Part shown: piece by piece, positions 50,577-59,777 of the stretch | How the letters are laid out: each line of letters opens with the position of its first letter | Position numbering within the stretch: position 1 is the stretch's first letter | Position numbers and translations under genes: made by a program | Notes under the pieces: model-generated | Seen by the model: the letters and a program-made list of their open reading frames with translations, nothing else | What the model was told of the DNA's origin: nothing | Databases searched by the model: none | Source: Kineosporia aurantiaca JCM 3230 | GTDB taxonomy: Bacteria; Actinomycetota; Actinomycetes; Actinomycetales; Kineosporiaceae | Assembly: GCA_000719025.1 (NCBI GenBank) | Contig: JODP01000014.1 | Span: forward strand, 1 to 64,000 | Length of the DNA stretch: 64,000 nt | Reading direction: 5' to 3'

Positions 50577-52184
50577 ATGGAGACCGTCGACGCCGTGGTG
50601 ATCGGGGCCGGGCCGAACGGCCTGGTCGCCGCCTCGGCCCTGGCCGACGCCGGGTGGGACGTGCTGGTGCTGGAGGCGCAGGACGAGGTGGGCGGCGCGG
50701 TCCGCTCGGCCGCGCTCTGGCCGCAGACCCCGGACGCGCAGTCCGACCTGTTCAGCGCGTTCTACCCCCTCGCCGCGGCGTCCCCGGTGATCCAGCGGCT
50801 GGAGCTGGAGCAGCACGGCCTGACCTGGGTGCAGGCCCCCAGCGTGGTCGCCCACGTGGCCTCGCCGGACGAGGAGGAGTGCGCCGTTTTGCACCGCGAC
50901 CCGGCCGAGACCGCGGCCGCGCTGGACCGCAACGCCCCCGGCGACGGTGACTCCTGGCTGCGGCTGTTCGAGCAGTGGCAGCGGGTCCGCGAGCCCCTGC
51001 TGGAGGCCCTGTTCACGCCGTTCCCGCCGGTCCGCTCGGGGGTCAAGCTGGCCTGGCGGGCGGGGCCCCACGACGCCCTGGACCTGGCCCGGATCGCGGC
51101 CTCCCCGGCCACCCGGGTCACCCAGGAGTGGTTCACCGGTGAGCACGGCAAACTGCTGGTGGCCGGCAACGCGATGCACGCGGACGTGCCGATGGACGCG
51201 GCCGGCAGCGGCCTGTTCGGCTGGCTGCTGGTGATGCTGGCGCAGGACGTCGGCTTCCCGGTCCCGAAGGGCGGCGCCGGGATGCTGTCCCAGGCGATGG
51301 CCCGGCGGGCCCGCTCCGCCGGGGCCCGGATCGACGTCGGCGAGAACGTCACCGACGTGGTGGTCTGGGGCGGACGGGCCACCGGGGTGCGCACCGCGAG
51401 CGGCCGGGAGATCTCGGTCCGCCGGGCCGTGCTCGCCGACCTGGACGCGCCCCGGCTGTTCAACGACCTGGTGGGCACCGAGCACCTGCCGCCGCGGCTG
51501 CGGGCCGACCTGGCCCGGTTCGAGTGGGACCTGCCCACGGTCAAGGTGAACTGGCTGATGGAGGAGGGGGTGCCGTGGCGGGCCAAGGACGCCCGGGTGG
51601 CCGGCACCGTGCACTTCGGCACCGACCTGCCCGGTCTCTCCCGCTGGTCGTCCGACCTGGCCGGCGGGCGAACCCCGGATCAGGTGTTCGCCCTGCTCGG
51701 CCAGATGACCACAGCCGATCCGACCCGTTCCCCGGAGGGCACCGAGAGCGTCTGGGCCTACACCCACCTGCCCCGGGGCCGGTACGACAACCAGCACGCG
51801 GCCCGGGTCGCCGAGGCCCTGGAGGACCGGCTCGAGGAGCTGGCCCCGGGCTTCCACGAGCAGGTCCGGCACCGCACCGTGCAGCACCCGTCCGATCTGG
51901 AGGCGGCGGACGGCAATCTGCACCACGGCGCGATCAACGGCGGCACCGCGCAGCTGCACCAGCAACTGGTCTTCCGCCCGGCCACCGGTCTGGGCCGGCC
52001 GGAGACGATCATCGACGGCCTGTACCTGGCCAGCGCGGCGACCCACCCGGGCGGTGGCGTGCACGGGGCCTGCGGCTGGATCGCGGCCCGCTCGGCGCTG
52101 GCCGCCGAGGGACGGCTGGGGCGGCCGGTGAAGGCGTTGCGCCGGGCCGCGATGAAAAAGCTGTACTGCACCCCGGGCCAGTAG
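50577..52184 (+). CDS. FAD-dependent phytoene-desaturase-like oxidoreductase
   Basis: 535 residues from the ATG at 50577 with CGGAG upstream. The dinucleotide motif is VVIGAGPNGLVAASALADAG with LEAQDEVGG; the C-terminal FAD motif is LYLASAATHPGGGVHGACGW. It belongs to the amine-oxidase/CrtI-like NAD(P)/FAD family. No carotenoid genes are nearby, so a carotenoid role is not supported. It may be the first gene of a unit with the ADH. Confidence 0.88.
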   Translation: METVDAVVIGAGPNGLVAASALADAGWDVLVLEAQDEVGGAVRSAALWPQTPDAQSDLFSAFYPLAAASPVIQRLELEQHGLTWVQAPSVVAHVASPDEEECAVLHRDPAETAAALDRNAPGDGDSWLRLFEQWQRVREPLLEALFTPFPPVRSGVKLAWRAGPHDALDLARIAASPATRVTQEWFTGEHGKLLVAGNAMHADVPMDAAGSGLFGWLLVMLAQDVGFPVPKGGAGMLSQAMARRARSAGARIDVGENVTDVVVWGGRATGVRTASGREISVRRAVLADLDAPRLFNDLVGTEHLPPRLRADLARFEWDLPTVKVNWLMEEGVPWRAKDARVAGTVHFGTDLPGLSRWSSDLAGGRTPDQVFALLGQMTTADPTRSPEGTESVWAYTHLPRGRYDNQHAARVAEALEDRLEELAPGFHEQVRHRTVQHPSDLEAADGNLHHGAINGGTAQLHQQLVFRPATGLGRPETIIDGLYLASAATHPGGGVHGACGWIAARSALAAEGRLGRPVKALRRAAMKKLYCTPGQ

Positions 52185-52309
52185 CCCGACCCTGCCCGAT
52201 CGGGGAGGTCTCACCCTGGGCGGCCGGCCCTTTACGTAGGGGCTGCGCCCGGCCTACCGTCCATGGTGACGAGGGCCGAGGACGACCGTCGCGCGGGGAG
52301 GAGGCACGT

Positions 52310-53488
52310 GTGCTGAGCCCAGCCGAACCTCCCGCCGACGCCCGGATCGTCAAGTTCCACGCCCCGGAGATCGTGTTCGGGCCCGGGTCGCTGGCCGAGT
52401 CCGGGTTCGCGGCGGCCCGGCTGGGCGCCCGCCGGCCGTTCGTGATGACCGACCCGGGGATCATCGCGGCCGGCTGGGTGGAGGAGCTGGTCCAGTACCT
52501 GCGCAGCGCCGGGCTGAGCCCGGTGGTCTGCAGCGAGGTCACCCCGAACCCGAAGGACCACGAGGTCGCGGCCGCCTACGAGAGCTACCTCGAGGGCGAT
52601 GCCGACGTGATCATCGGGATCGGCGGCGGCTCGGTGATGGACGCGGCCAAGGGCGTGGCGATCCTCTCCGGCAACGGCGGCAGCGTGCTCGACTACGCCG
52701 GGGTGGACCGGGTGGGCAAGCCGATCCCGCCGACCATGATGATCCCGTCCACGGCCGGGACCGGGGCCGACGTCAGCCAGTTCTGCATCGTCACCGACAC
52801 CGCCCGGCTGACCAAGGTGACGATCATGGGCCGGGCGCTGGTGCCGGACATCTCGATCACCGACCCGCGCCTGCTGACCACCATGCCGGCCTGGCTGACC
52901 GCCGCCAGCGGCCTGGACGCGCTCACCCACGGCATCGAGGCCTACGTCAGCCTGGCCCACAACCCGCTCACCGACCAGCACGCCCTGACCGCGGTCCGGT
53001 TGGTCGGGGAGTACCTCGAGGCGACCCTGGAGCGCCCGCTGGACCTGCCGGCCCGGCTGCAGATGGCGCACGCCAGCCTGGAGGCCGGGCTGGCCTTCTC
53101 GAACGCCATCCTGGGGGCCACCCACGCGATGAGTCACCAGGTCGGCGGGCTGCTGGACGCCCCGCACGGGGTGGTCAACGCGGTGCTGCTGCCGCACGTG
53201 GTCCGGTACAACGCGGACGCCTCGCCGGAGCGGTTCGTGCCGGTGGCGGCGGCCCTGGGGATCGCCGTGGAGGGAGTGCCGGCCGACGTGGTCGCCGGGG
53301 TGCTGGCGCAGCGGATCCGGGACCTGGCCGATCGGGTCGGGGTGCCGGCCGGGCTGCGCGATCTCGGGGTGCACCCGGGCGACCTGGCCCGGATGGCCGG
53401 AACCACGCTGGACGACGCCTGCCTGACCACGAATCCGCGGCCCGCGGACGCCGCCGATCTGCAGGCGCTGTTCCTGGCGGCGCTGTGA
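52310..53488 (+). CDS. iron-containing alcohol dehydrogenase
   Basis: 392 residues from a GTG at 52310 behind GGGGAGGAGG. Group III ADH: GIGGGSVMDAAKG for NAD(P), and metal ligands in SGLDALTHGIE, GATHAMSHQVGG and DAPHGVVNAVLLPH. It oxidises alcohols or reduces aldehydes. It is followed after 18 bases by a sensor kinase, so that two-component pair may control alcohol metabolism. Confidence 0.92.
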   Translation: MLSPAEPPADARIVKFHAPEIVFGPGSLAESGFAAARLGARRPFVMTDPGIIAAGWVEELVQYLRSAGLSPVVCSEVTPNPKDHEVAAAYESYLEGDADVIIGIGGGSVMDAAKGVAILSGNGGSVLDYAGVDRVGKPIPPTMMIPSTAGTGADVSQFCIVTDTARLTKVTIMGRALVPDISITDPRLLTTMPAWLTAASGLDALTHGIEAYVSLAHNPLTDQHALTAVRLVGEYLEATLERPLDLPARLQMAHASLEAGLAFSNAILGATHAMSHQVGGLLDAPHGVVNAVLLPHVVRYNADASPERFVPVAAALGIAVEGVPADVVAGVLAQRIRDLADRVGVPAGLRDLGVHPGDLARMAGTTLDDACLTTNPRPADAADLQALFLAAL

Positions 53489-53506
53489 GCAAAATATGAG
53501 TTCGAT

Positions 53507-54925
53507 ATGAGTCCGGCGGATGCCCGGGACGCCTGGCCGCAGGGCTCCGACCGGCCTCCCGACCTGGCCACGCTGACCGGGGTCCGGAGCGGGAAACGCT
53601 CGTACTACCGCGAGTTCCGGCGCAGTTCGGCCCGGCTCGAGGCCGCGGTCTCGTCGCTGGACGGGATCTCGCTGGCCCTGGTGCGCACGGAGGAGGGGCC
53701 GCGCAAGCTGCTGACCGCGGTGCTGATCGCGGCGGCGCAGCATCTGCAGGCGCGCTGGGTGCTGCTGGCGGTGACCGACGGCGCGCTGCCCGGCGCCCGG
53801 CCGCGCTTCCTGGCGATGGACGCTGCTGGGCGGGTCCTGGAGCGGGCCGAGGATCTGCCGGGCCCGGCCCGGGCCTGCCTGCAACTGCTGCGCACCTCGG
53901 CGCCGAGCAGCCCGGCGGTCGGTGACGGTGATCTGGTGCTGGTGCCGATGACGATCGACGGCGAGACCGTGGGTGGTATCGCGGCGCTCTCCGGACTGCC
54001 GAACCGGCCTGAGCCGGTGGATCTTTCGGTGCTGCGGATCCTGGTCAACCAGGCCGCCGTGGCGCTGCACAACGCCTTGCTCCACCACACCGGCCTGGCC
54101 CTGGCCGACCGGGCCGAGCACCTCACGGCCGAAGCCTCGCAGCACGCCCGGGATCTCGCCGAGCGCAGCCAGGAACTGCAGAGCGCCCAGGAGCTGCTGG
54201 ACGCGGCGCGGGACCGGGAGACCCTGCACGCCGAGCGCCACCGGATCGCCCGCGAGCTGCACGACACCGTCACCCAGTACGTGCTGTCGGCGGGAATGGC
54301 CGTGGAGGTGGCCCGTTCGGAGATCGCCCGGTTCGGGCCGGAACTCAGTGGTGTGGCCGAGCGTTTGGAAGCTGCGAAAGGCCTGACTCAGCACGCGGTC
54401 GAGCAACTGAGAGCGGCGATCTATGCCCTGCACCACACCTCGCACGACACCACCCCGGCGCTCCCGCGCCTGCTCGAACAGGCCTGCGCCGGGCAGAACC
54501 GGCCGGGCCTGGCGGTCGAGCTGCGGCTGGAGGGCTCGCCGGTCGCCCTGCCGGCCGCGGCCGAGCAGTCGCTGGGCCGGGTCGCCGGCCAGGCCCTGTT
54601 CAACGTCTCCGCGCACAGTGGGGCCGGCCGGTGCGCGGTCCGGCTCTCCTACCGCAGCCACCAGATCGCCCTGACGGTGGACGACGACGGCACCGGCGAT
54701 CCGGCCGCCCTGCGCACCATGCTCCGGGTCGAGGCCGCCGGGGACGTCGACGGACGGCATCGCGGGCTGGTGAACATGGCCAGCCGGGTGGAGGAGCTGG
54801 GTGGCTCGTTCCGGGTGCTGCGCTCCCGGTTGGGCGGGGTGCGGACCGAGGTGAAGGTGCCGCTGCCCCCGAAAGACAACGTCAGAAGTCCGGAGAACCG
54901 CTCGGATCAGGAGGATGCGCCATGA
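53507..54925 (+). CDS. sensor histidine kinase (GAF-like, HisKA_3)
   Basis: 472 residues, cytoplasmic. A GAF-like sensory part (about 60-195) is followed by a coiled coil (205-240), HisKA_3 with His252 (HRIARELHDTVTQ), and a HATPase ending in GLVNMASRVEELGG. It overlaps the next gene by 4 bases (ATGA), which encodes its response regulator. Confidence 0.9.
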   Translation: MSPADARDAWPQGSDRPPDLATLTGVRSGKRSYYREFRRSSARLEAAVSSLDGISLALVRTEEGPRKLLTAVLIAAAQHLQARWVLLAVTDGALPGARPRFLAMDAAGRVLERAEDLPGPARACLQLLRTSAPSSPAVGDGDLVLVPMTIDGETVGGIAALSGLPNRPEPVDLSVLRILVNQAAVALHNALLHHTGLALADRAEHLTAEASQHARDLAERSQELQSAQELLDAARDRETLHAERHRIARELHDTVTQYVLSAGMAVEVARSEIARFGPELSGVAERLEAAKGLTQHAVEQLRAAIYALHHTSHDTTPALPRLLEQACAGQNRPGLAVELRLEGSPVALPAAAEQSLGRVAGQALFNVSAHSGAGRCAVRLSYRSHQIALTVDDDGTGDPAALRTMLRVEAAGDVDGRHRGLVNMASRVEELGGSFRVLRSRLGGVRTEVKVPLPPKDNVRSPENRSDQEDAP

Positions 54926-55608
54926 CCACCACCCCGGTACCGACGACGTCACCGACCCCGCCCGCAGCGTCCACCATCGGGATCGTCCTGGTGGACGACC
55001 ATGCGATCGTCCGGCAGGGACTGCGCGCGGTGCTGGAGCGGGAGGACGATCTGAGCGTGGTCGGGGAGGCCGCCTCGGCGGCCGACGTGCTCGGGGTGGT
55101 GGAGCGCGCGCGGCCCGACGTGGTGCTGCTGGACCTGAAGCTGTCGGCCACCTCGGACACCGAGGGGCTGGCCGTCTGCGCCACCCTGACCGGCCGTTTC
55201 CCCGGGCTCGGGGTGCTGGTGCTGACCACCCTGCTGGACGACCGGCTGGTCCTGGCCGCGATCCAGCACGGCGCCCGGGGGTACGTGGTCAAGGACGTGG
55301 ACACCTCCGAGCTGGTCCGCGCGATCCGGGCCGTGGGGCGGGGCGACAGCGCTCTGGACGCCAGGAGTGCCGCGGCGATGGTCCGCAGCCTGAGCCCGGG
55401 CGCCGATCCGGGTCGCCCGCGGCTGACCGAGCGCGAGGTGGAGGTGCTGCGGCTCCTGGCCCAGGGCTGCTCGAACCGGGCGATCGGGCATCGGCTGTAC
55501 ATCTCCGAGACCACGGTGAAGTTCCACGTCAGCAACCTGATGCGCAAGCTCGACGTCTCCCGGCGGGCCGAGGCCGTCTACGCGGCCAGCAAGCTGGGCT
55601 ACATCTGA
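54922..55608 (+). CDS. NarL/FixJ-type response regulator
   Basis: 228 residues. After a Thr/Pro-rich N-terminus the receiver has acidic DDH at 25-27 and phospho-acceptor Asp71 (VVLLDLKL). The LuxR helix-turn-helix is RLTEREVEVLRLLAQGCSNR onward. It is the coupled partner of the kinase just upstream. Confidence 0.92.
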   Translation: MTTTPVPTTSPTPPAASTIGIVLVDDHAIVRQGLRAVLEREDDLSVVGEAASAADVLGVVERARPDVVLLDLKLSATSDTEGLAVCATLTGRFPGLGVLVLTTLLDDRLVLAAIQHGARGYVVKDVDTSELVRAIRAVGRGDSALDARSAAAMVRSLSPGADPGRPRLTEREVEVLRLLAQGCSNRAIGHRLYISETTVKFHVSNLMRKLDVSRRAEAVYAASKLGYI

Positions 55609-55679
55609 GGTCTGCTTGAGGGTGCGGCCCGCACGCTGGGGCAAAGATTCACCGTCGCGGACGGAGCAACTTCCGCCAA

Positions 55680-55726
55680 CGTAGGTTACGCTTCCGAAGG
55701 CGTAACCTACGAAAACGTAAGTTACG
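55680..55726. promoter_or_regulatory. operator array before nitronate monooxygenase
   Basis: CGTAGGTTACGC at 55680-55691 and its exact complement at 55700-55711 are 8 bases apart. CGTAAGTTACG at 55716-55726 is a third, overlapping-type site. No regulator gene of suitable type lies next to it, so the binder is encoded elsewhere. Confidence 0.75.
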
Positions 55727-55751
55727 ATTCCCCGGCAGGAAGGCCCGACGC

Positions 55752-57281
55752 GTGCAGACTGGACAGTCAGTGCCCGGAACCACCGCGACGCAGCCCGCCA
55801 CGACCCCTGTGGCCGGCCGCGCACCACTGCCCACCGTCATCCAGGGTGGGATGGGGGCTGCGGTCTCCGACTGGCACCTGGCCAGCCAGGTCGCCCAGGC
55901 CGGTCAGCTCGGCGTGGTCTCCGGCACCGCGCTGGACTCGGTCGTGGTCCGCCGTCTGCAGGACGGCGACCCGGGGGGCCACATGCGCCGCGCGCTGGAG
56001 CACTTCCCGGTGCCCGCCGTGGCCGAGTGGATCGTCAAGCGTTACTACCGGCCCGAGGGCCGCGCCGAGGGCCAGGCGTACCTGCCGGTGCCCAACCTGA
56101 CCCTGACCCCGGTCAGCAAGAGCCGGGACCTGATGGTGGCCAGCGCCTTCGTCGAGGTCTGGCTGGCCAAGGAGGGTCACTCCGGCCTGGTCGGGATCAA
56201 CGTGCTGGAGAAGATCCAGCTGGCGATCGTCCCCTCGCTGTACGGCGCGATGCTCGCCGGCGTGGACTACGTGCTGATCGGGGCGGGCATCCCGTCCAAG
56301 ATCCCGCGCCTGCTGGACCAGCTCAGCCGGCACGAGTACGCCTCGATGGACGTTCACGTCGACGGCGCCACCCAGACCTACGCGACCGCGCTCGACCCGG
56401 CCACGGTCATCCCGGCGGGATCCCTGCCGCCGCTCAAGCGCCCGACGTTCCTGGCGATCATCTCCTCGCACCCGCTCGCCGCGTACCTCTGCAAGGAGCA
56501 GGTCACGACGCCCGACGGTTTCGTCGTGGAGGGTCACGTGGCCGGTGGGCACAACACCCCGCCGCGCGGGCGGATGCAGATCACCGAGGGCGGTGAGCCG
56601 GTCTACGGCGACCGGGACGAGGCCGACCTGGCCAAGATCGCCAAGTACGGCCTGCCGTTCTGGGTGGCCGGGGCCTACGCCACCCCCGAGCACATTGCCG
56701 AGGCCAAGGCCTACGGCGCCGCCGGCGTCCAGGTCGGCACGATCTTCGCGCTCTCCAGCGACTCCGGCACCACCGCCGCGAACCGGCAGAAGCTGCTGGA
56801 CGCGCTGGCCGAGGACCGGCTGGAGGTCAAGACCGACGCCCTGGCCTCGCCCACCGGCTTCCCGTTCAAGGTCGTCCCGATGGACGGCACGAACGGCGAC
56901 GACGACACCTACCGGGCCCGCACCCGGATCTGCGACCTGGCCTACCTGCGCACCCCGTACGAGCGGGAGCCGGGCAAGCTGGGGTACCGCTGCCCGTCCG
57001 AGCCGGAGGACGACTACGTGCGCAAGGGCGGCGAGCTGAGCAACACCGGCGGCCGCAAGTGCCTGTGCAACGGTCTGATGGCGACGATCGGGATGGGCCA
57101 GGTCCGCTCCGGTGTCCAGGAGGACCCGCTGCTGACCCTCGGCTCGGACCTGACCGCGGCCAAGGAGCTGCTGCGTCGGCACCCGGACGGCTGGAACGCC
57201 CGGCAGGCGCTGGACTACCTGCTCGGCAGCCCCGCCCTGCAGCAGCTGCCGGAAGAGTCCTTGGCTCTCGCCGGTCGCTGA
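55752..57281 (+). CDS. nitronate monooxygenase (large, NPD-like)
   Basis: 509 residues from a GTG at 55752 behind AGGAAGG. A 2-nitropropane-dioxygenase TIM barrel: TVIQGGMGAAVS, VEGHVAGGHN (the conserved His), AYGAAGVQVGTIFA. The C-terminal RKCLCNGLM and further Cys may bind metal. It oxidises nitronates or similar compounds with FMN. It is under a strong operator array. Confidence 0.87.
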   Translation: MQTGQSVPGTTATQPATTPVAGRAPLPTVIQGGMGAAVSDWHLASQVAQAGQLGVVSGTALDSVVVRRLQDGDPGGHMRRALEHFPVPAVAEWIVKRYYRPEGRAEGQAYLPVPNLTLTPVSKSRDLMVASAFVEVWLAKEGHSGLVGINVLEKIQLAIVPSLYGAMLAGVDYVLIGAGIPSKIPRLLDQLSRHEYASMDVHVDGATQTYATALDPATVIPAGSLPPLKRPTFLAIISSHPLAAYLCKEQVTTPDGFVVEGHVAGGHNTPPRGRMQITEGGEPVYGDRDEADLAKIAKYGLPFWVAGAYATPEHIAEAKAYGAAGVQVGTIFALSSDSGTTAANRQKLLDALAEDRLEVKTDALASPTGFPFKVVPMDGTNGDDDTYRARTRICDLAYLRTPYEREPGKLGYRCPSEPEDDYVRKGGELSNTGGRKCLCNGLMATIGMGQVRSGVQEDPLLTLGSDLTAAKELLRRHPDGWNARQALDYLLGSPALQQLPEESLALAGR

Positions 57282-57431
57282 TCAGGGTACGGCGGGCTGC
57301 GGGAAGAAATACACCGCAAACCGCCCTAACGGCGCACGCGTACTGACCGGGTGTTCATTTCCGTTCACCGCTTGTGTCATTGTTCACCGCAAGTGGACGC
57401 TGCCCATGAGGGCGGAGCAGACTGAGCAACA

Positions 57432-57626
57432 GTGGAGGGGAGTACTCCCTAAGCGGTGACGTCGTCAGCACGGCATCTAGATACCAGACCGGTCAACGAA
57501 GCCCGGTCATGCCCGGCGTCATCGGTCCGGACCACCAGGGTCCGGCGCGTGGATCAGTGATTCCCGCGCCGTCGCCTGCCGGGCGGAGGAGACCTCCGGT
57601 TCTTCCTCATGGAAAGAGACCGGAGG
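57432..57626 (+). ncRNA. yybP-ykoY (Mn2+) riboswitch with translational switch
   Basis: The conserved GGGGAGTA is at 57437-57444 and GTCGTCAGCACGGC follows it; the 3' conserved part GGAGGAGACCTCC is at 57585-57597. CCTCCGGT at 57593-57600 can pair in the aptamer with GGAGG at 57585-57589, or with ACCGGAGG at 57619-57626, which contains the terC ribosome site. With Mn2+ the aptamer form would free the site. TerC-family exporters are classic targets of this riboswitch. Assignment is by eye. Confidence 0.8.
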
Positions 57627-57633
57627 CCCTGGA

Positions 57634-58677
57634 ATGCACGTGAGCGCGATCTGGTGGATTGCCACCATCGCCCTGGTCCTCGCGATCACGGCCCTCGACC
57701 TCGTGCTCAACCGAGGTCAGACCCACATCACCATCCGGCACGCGACCCGCTGGGTGATCTTCTACGTGGTGGTCGCCCTGGCGTTCGGCGCGGCCGTCGC
57801 GATCGGCTTCGGCCCCGGCTACGGCGGTCAGTTCGTGGCCGGCTGGCTCACCGAGTACAGCCTCAGCGCCGACAACCTCTTCGTCTTCCTGGTGCTGATG
57901 ACCAGGTTCTCGGTGCCGGAGTACCTGCAGCTACGGGTGCTGACCATCGGCATCCTGATCGCGCTGGTGCTGCGGGGCGGCCTGATAGCCCTCGGCGCCG
58001 CCGCCATCTCCGAGTTCTCCTGGGTGTTCTTCATCTTCGCCGCGTTCCTGCTCTATACCGCCTGGAACCTGGTCCGCTCCGGCGCGGGGGGCGAGGAGCA
58101 CGACGTGGAAGAGGAATCCCCGCCCGCGGTGGTCGGCCTGATCGGCCGGATCATCCCCAGCACCCCGGTCTGGCACGGCGGCCGGCCGGTGGTGCGGCAG
58201 AACCACCGCTGGCTGGCCACCCCGATGCTGGTCACGATGATCGCGATCGGGGTCACCGACGTCCTGTTCGCCCTGGACTCGATCCCGGCCATCTTCGGCC
58301 TGACCCGGGAGCCGTTCCTGGTCGTCACCGCCAACGCGTTCGCCCTGATGGGCCTGCGCCAGCTGTTCTTCGTGGTCCGGGACCTGCTGGACCGACTGCG
58401 GCACCTGGACACCGGCCTGTCGGTGATCCTGGCCTTCATCGGCGTGAAGCTGATCCTCGAGGCCTTCCACGACAACAACCTGCCGTTCCTGAACGACGGC
58501 GATCCGATCCACGCGGTCCCGGTGGTGCCGACCTCGCTGTCGCTGGGCTTCATCGTCGGGGTGCTCACCGTCGTCACGATCACCAGCACGCTGGCCAACC
58601 GGCGGGACGAGCGGGCTGCTGCGGCGGTCGAAGAGGCGGACTTCTCGGCGAAGAAGGACGAGCAGACCGCTGCCTGA
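57634..58677 (+). CDS. TerC/Alx-family membrane protein, probable Mn2+ exporter
   Basis: 347 residues with seven to eight hydrophobic helices and the TerC-type acidic residues in membrane segments (SADNLFVFLVLM, VTDVLFALDSIPA). The Mn2+ riboswitch upstream supports manganese export. GGAGG lies 7 bases before the ATG. It ends at a terminator. Confidence 0.92.
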   Translation: MHVSAIWWIATIALVLAITALDLVLNRGQTHITIRHATRWVIFYVVVALAFGAAVAIGFGPGYGGQFVAGWLTEYSLSADNLFVFLVLMTRFSVPEYLQLRVLTIGILIALVLRGGLIALGAAAISEFSWVFFIFAAFLLYTAWNLVRSGAGGEEHDVEEESPPAVVGLIGRIIPSTPVWHGGRPVVRQNHRWLATPMLVTMIAIGVTDVLFALDSIPAIFGLTREPFLVVTANAFALMGLRQLFFVVRDLLDRLRHLDTGLSVILAFIGVKLILEAFHDNNLPFLNDGDPIHAVPVVPTSLSLGFIVGVLTVVTITSTLANRRDERAAAAVEEADFSAKKDEQTAA

Positions 58678-58709
58678 ACCGCTGATGCCCTGAGGCCACT
58701 GGACGCAGG

Positions 58710-58752
58710 GCCGGTGCCTGCCCCGAACGGGCGATCCGGAGCGGGCACCGGC
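58710..58752. terminator. hairpin terminator after terC
   Basis: GCCGGTGCC at 58710-58718 pairs perfectly with 58744-58752, 33 bases after the stop. Confidence 0.65.
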
Positions 58753-58794
58753 GTGGCGGCGGTTCGACCGGCCGGTACGTGGGAGTTTGCGGCC

Positions 58795-59307
58795 GTGTCG
58801 GAATTGAGGACGCTGGTGTCGCGGCGGAGTGCGCTCCGTCTGGGAGCGGCGGTGGCCGGGTCGGCCGGTCTGGCCGCGGCCGGAGGCGGCGAGGCCTGGG
58901 CGGTCAGCAAGAACAAGCCGGTGTGGGTGTTCGGCGAATCGACGTTCTTCGCCGACTACCGCACCATCCGCCTGCGACAACTGTCCCGGGCCGGCCATCT
59001 CTTCTTCACCATCCACGACGCAGAAGCCGGGGATGCGGTCGCACACGGCGGCTATCAGGACGAGTCGGAACAGCACCCGATGTGGGTCTTCCCGGTGACC
59101 GATCCGGCCGCCGCCCCCGCCCGTTCCACACCGCTTCTGCGCCTCTGGAACGCCGCCGAGCAGAGGTATCTGCACACGGCGAGCAGTTCCGAGGCGAGGC
59201 GGGCGGTGCGGCGGGACGGGTTTCGGCTGCAGGCCGAGTATCCGGCCCCCTACGTGCTGAAACGCGAGATTGAGGGCCGGACCGTGGCGCTTTGGCCGAA
59301 CCGATGA
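58795..59307 (+). CDS. Tat-secreted DUF5648-like repeat protein
   Basis: 170 residues from a GTG at 58795 with GGGAG upstream. Twin-Arg signal (SRRSALRLGAAVAG) and AWA cleavage. The rest is built of two DUF5648-type units (IRLRQLSRAGHLFFTIHDAE; LLRLWNAAEQRYLHTASSSE). Such units are found in secreted enzymes and coat proteins. It overlaps the next gene by ATGA. Confidence 0.75.
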   Translation: MSELRTLVSRRSALRLGAAVAGSAGLAAAGGGEAWAVSKNKPVWVFGESTFFADYRTIRLRQLSRAGHLFFTIHDAEAGDAVAHGGYQDESEQHPMWVFPVTDPAAAPARSTPLLRLWNAAEQRYLHTASSSEARRAVRRDGFRLQAEYPAPYVLKREIEGRTVALWPNR

Positions 59308-59771
59308 GCCACGTCTTCACCACCAACCCGGCCGAGCGGGATCACCTGGTCCAGCAGGGTTACCGGGATGAGACGGCCGCGGCCGATCCCCTGTACGTGT
59401 TCGACCGCTCGGTGCTGCACGCCGGAATTCGCACCATCCCGCTGCGGCGCCTGGCCCATCCCTCCGGCGATCACTTCTATCCGGCTGATCCGGACGAAGC
59501 CTTCATCGCCGTAAACCAACTGGGCTATGTCGACGAGACCCGGCTGGACTCGATCTGGGTCCTCCCGGGGAACACCGCGACCCCGCCGGGCAGCACACGG
59601 CTCTACCAGTTCCGGAACGCCGCTGGGGATCACTACGTCACCACCGACCCGGACGAGGTGAAGCCGGGCTACCAGCGGCAGGCTCCGCGGCAGGAGGTCC
59701 AGGTGCTGAAGCTGCCCGAAATGGCCGAAGGGATCACTGCGGTGAGGCTTTTCCGGCTGTATCAGGCTTAG
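59304..59771 (+). CDS. DUF5648-like repeat protein without signal
   Basis: 155 residues from the ATG at 59304, overlapping the upstream stop. Two more units of the same repeat (IPLRRLAHPSGDHFYPADPD; TRLYQFRNAAGDHYVTTDPD), but no secretion signal. Together with its neighbour it looks like one four-unit protein split in two, with only the first half secreted. Confidence 0.72.
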   Translation: MSHVFTTNPAERDHLVQQGYRDETAAADPLYVFDRSVLHAGIRTIPLRRLAHPSGDHFYPADPDEAFIAVNQLGYVDETRLDSIWVLPGNTATPPGSTRLYQFRNAAGDHYVTTDPDEVKPGYQRQAPRQEVQVLKLPEMAEGITAVRLFRLYQA

Positions 59772-59777
59772 GGCCTT

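Noticed and set aside
50577..52184. Carotenoid biosynthesis locus based on the CrtI-like protein
   Set aside because: No crtB, crtE or cyclase gene is nearby; the family includes many unrelated oxidoreductases.
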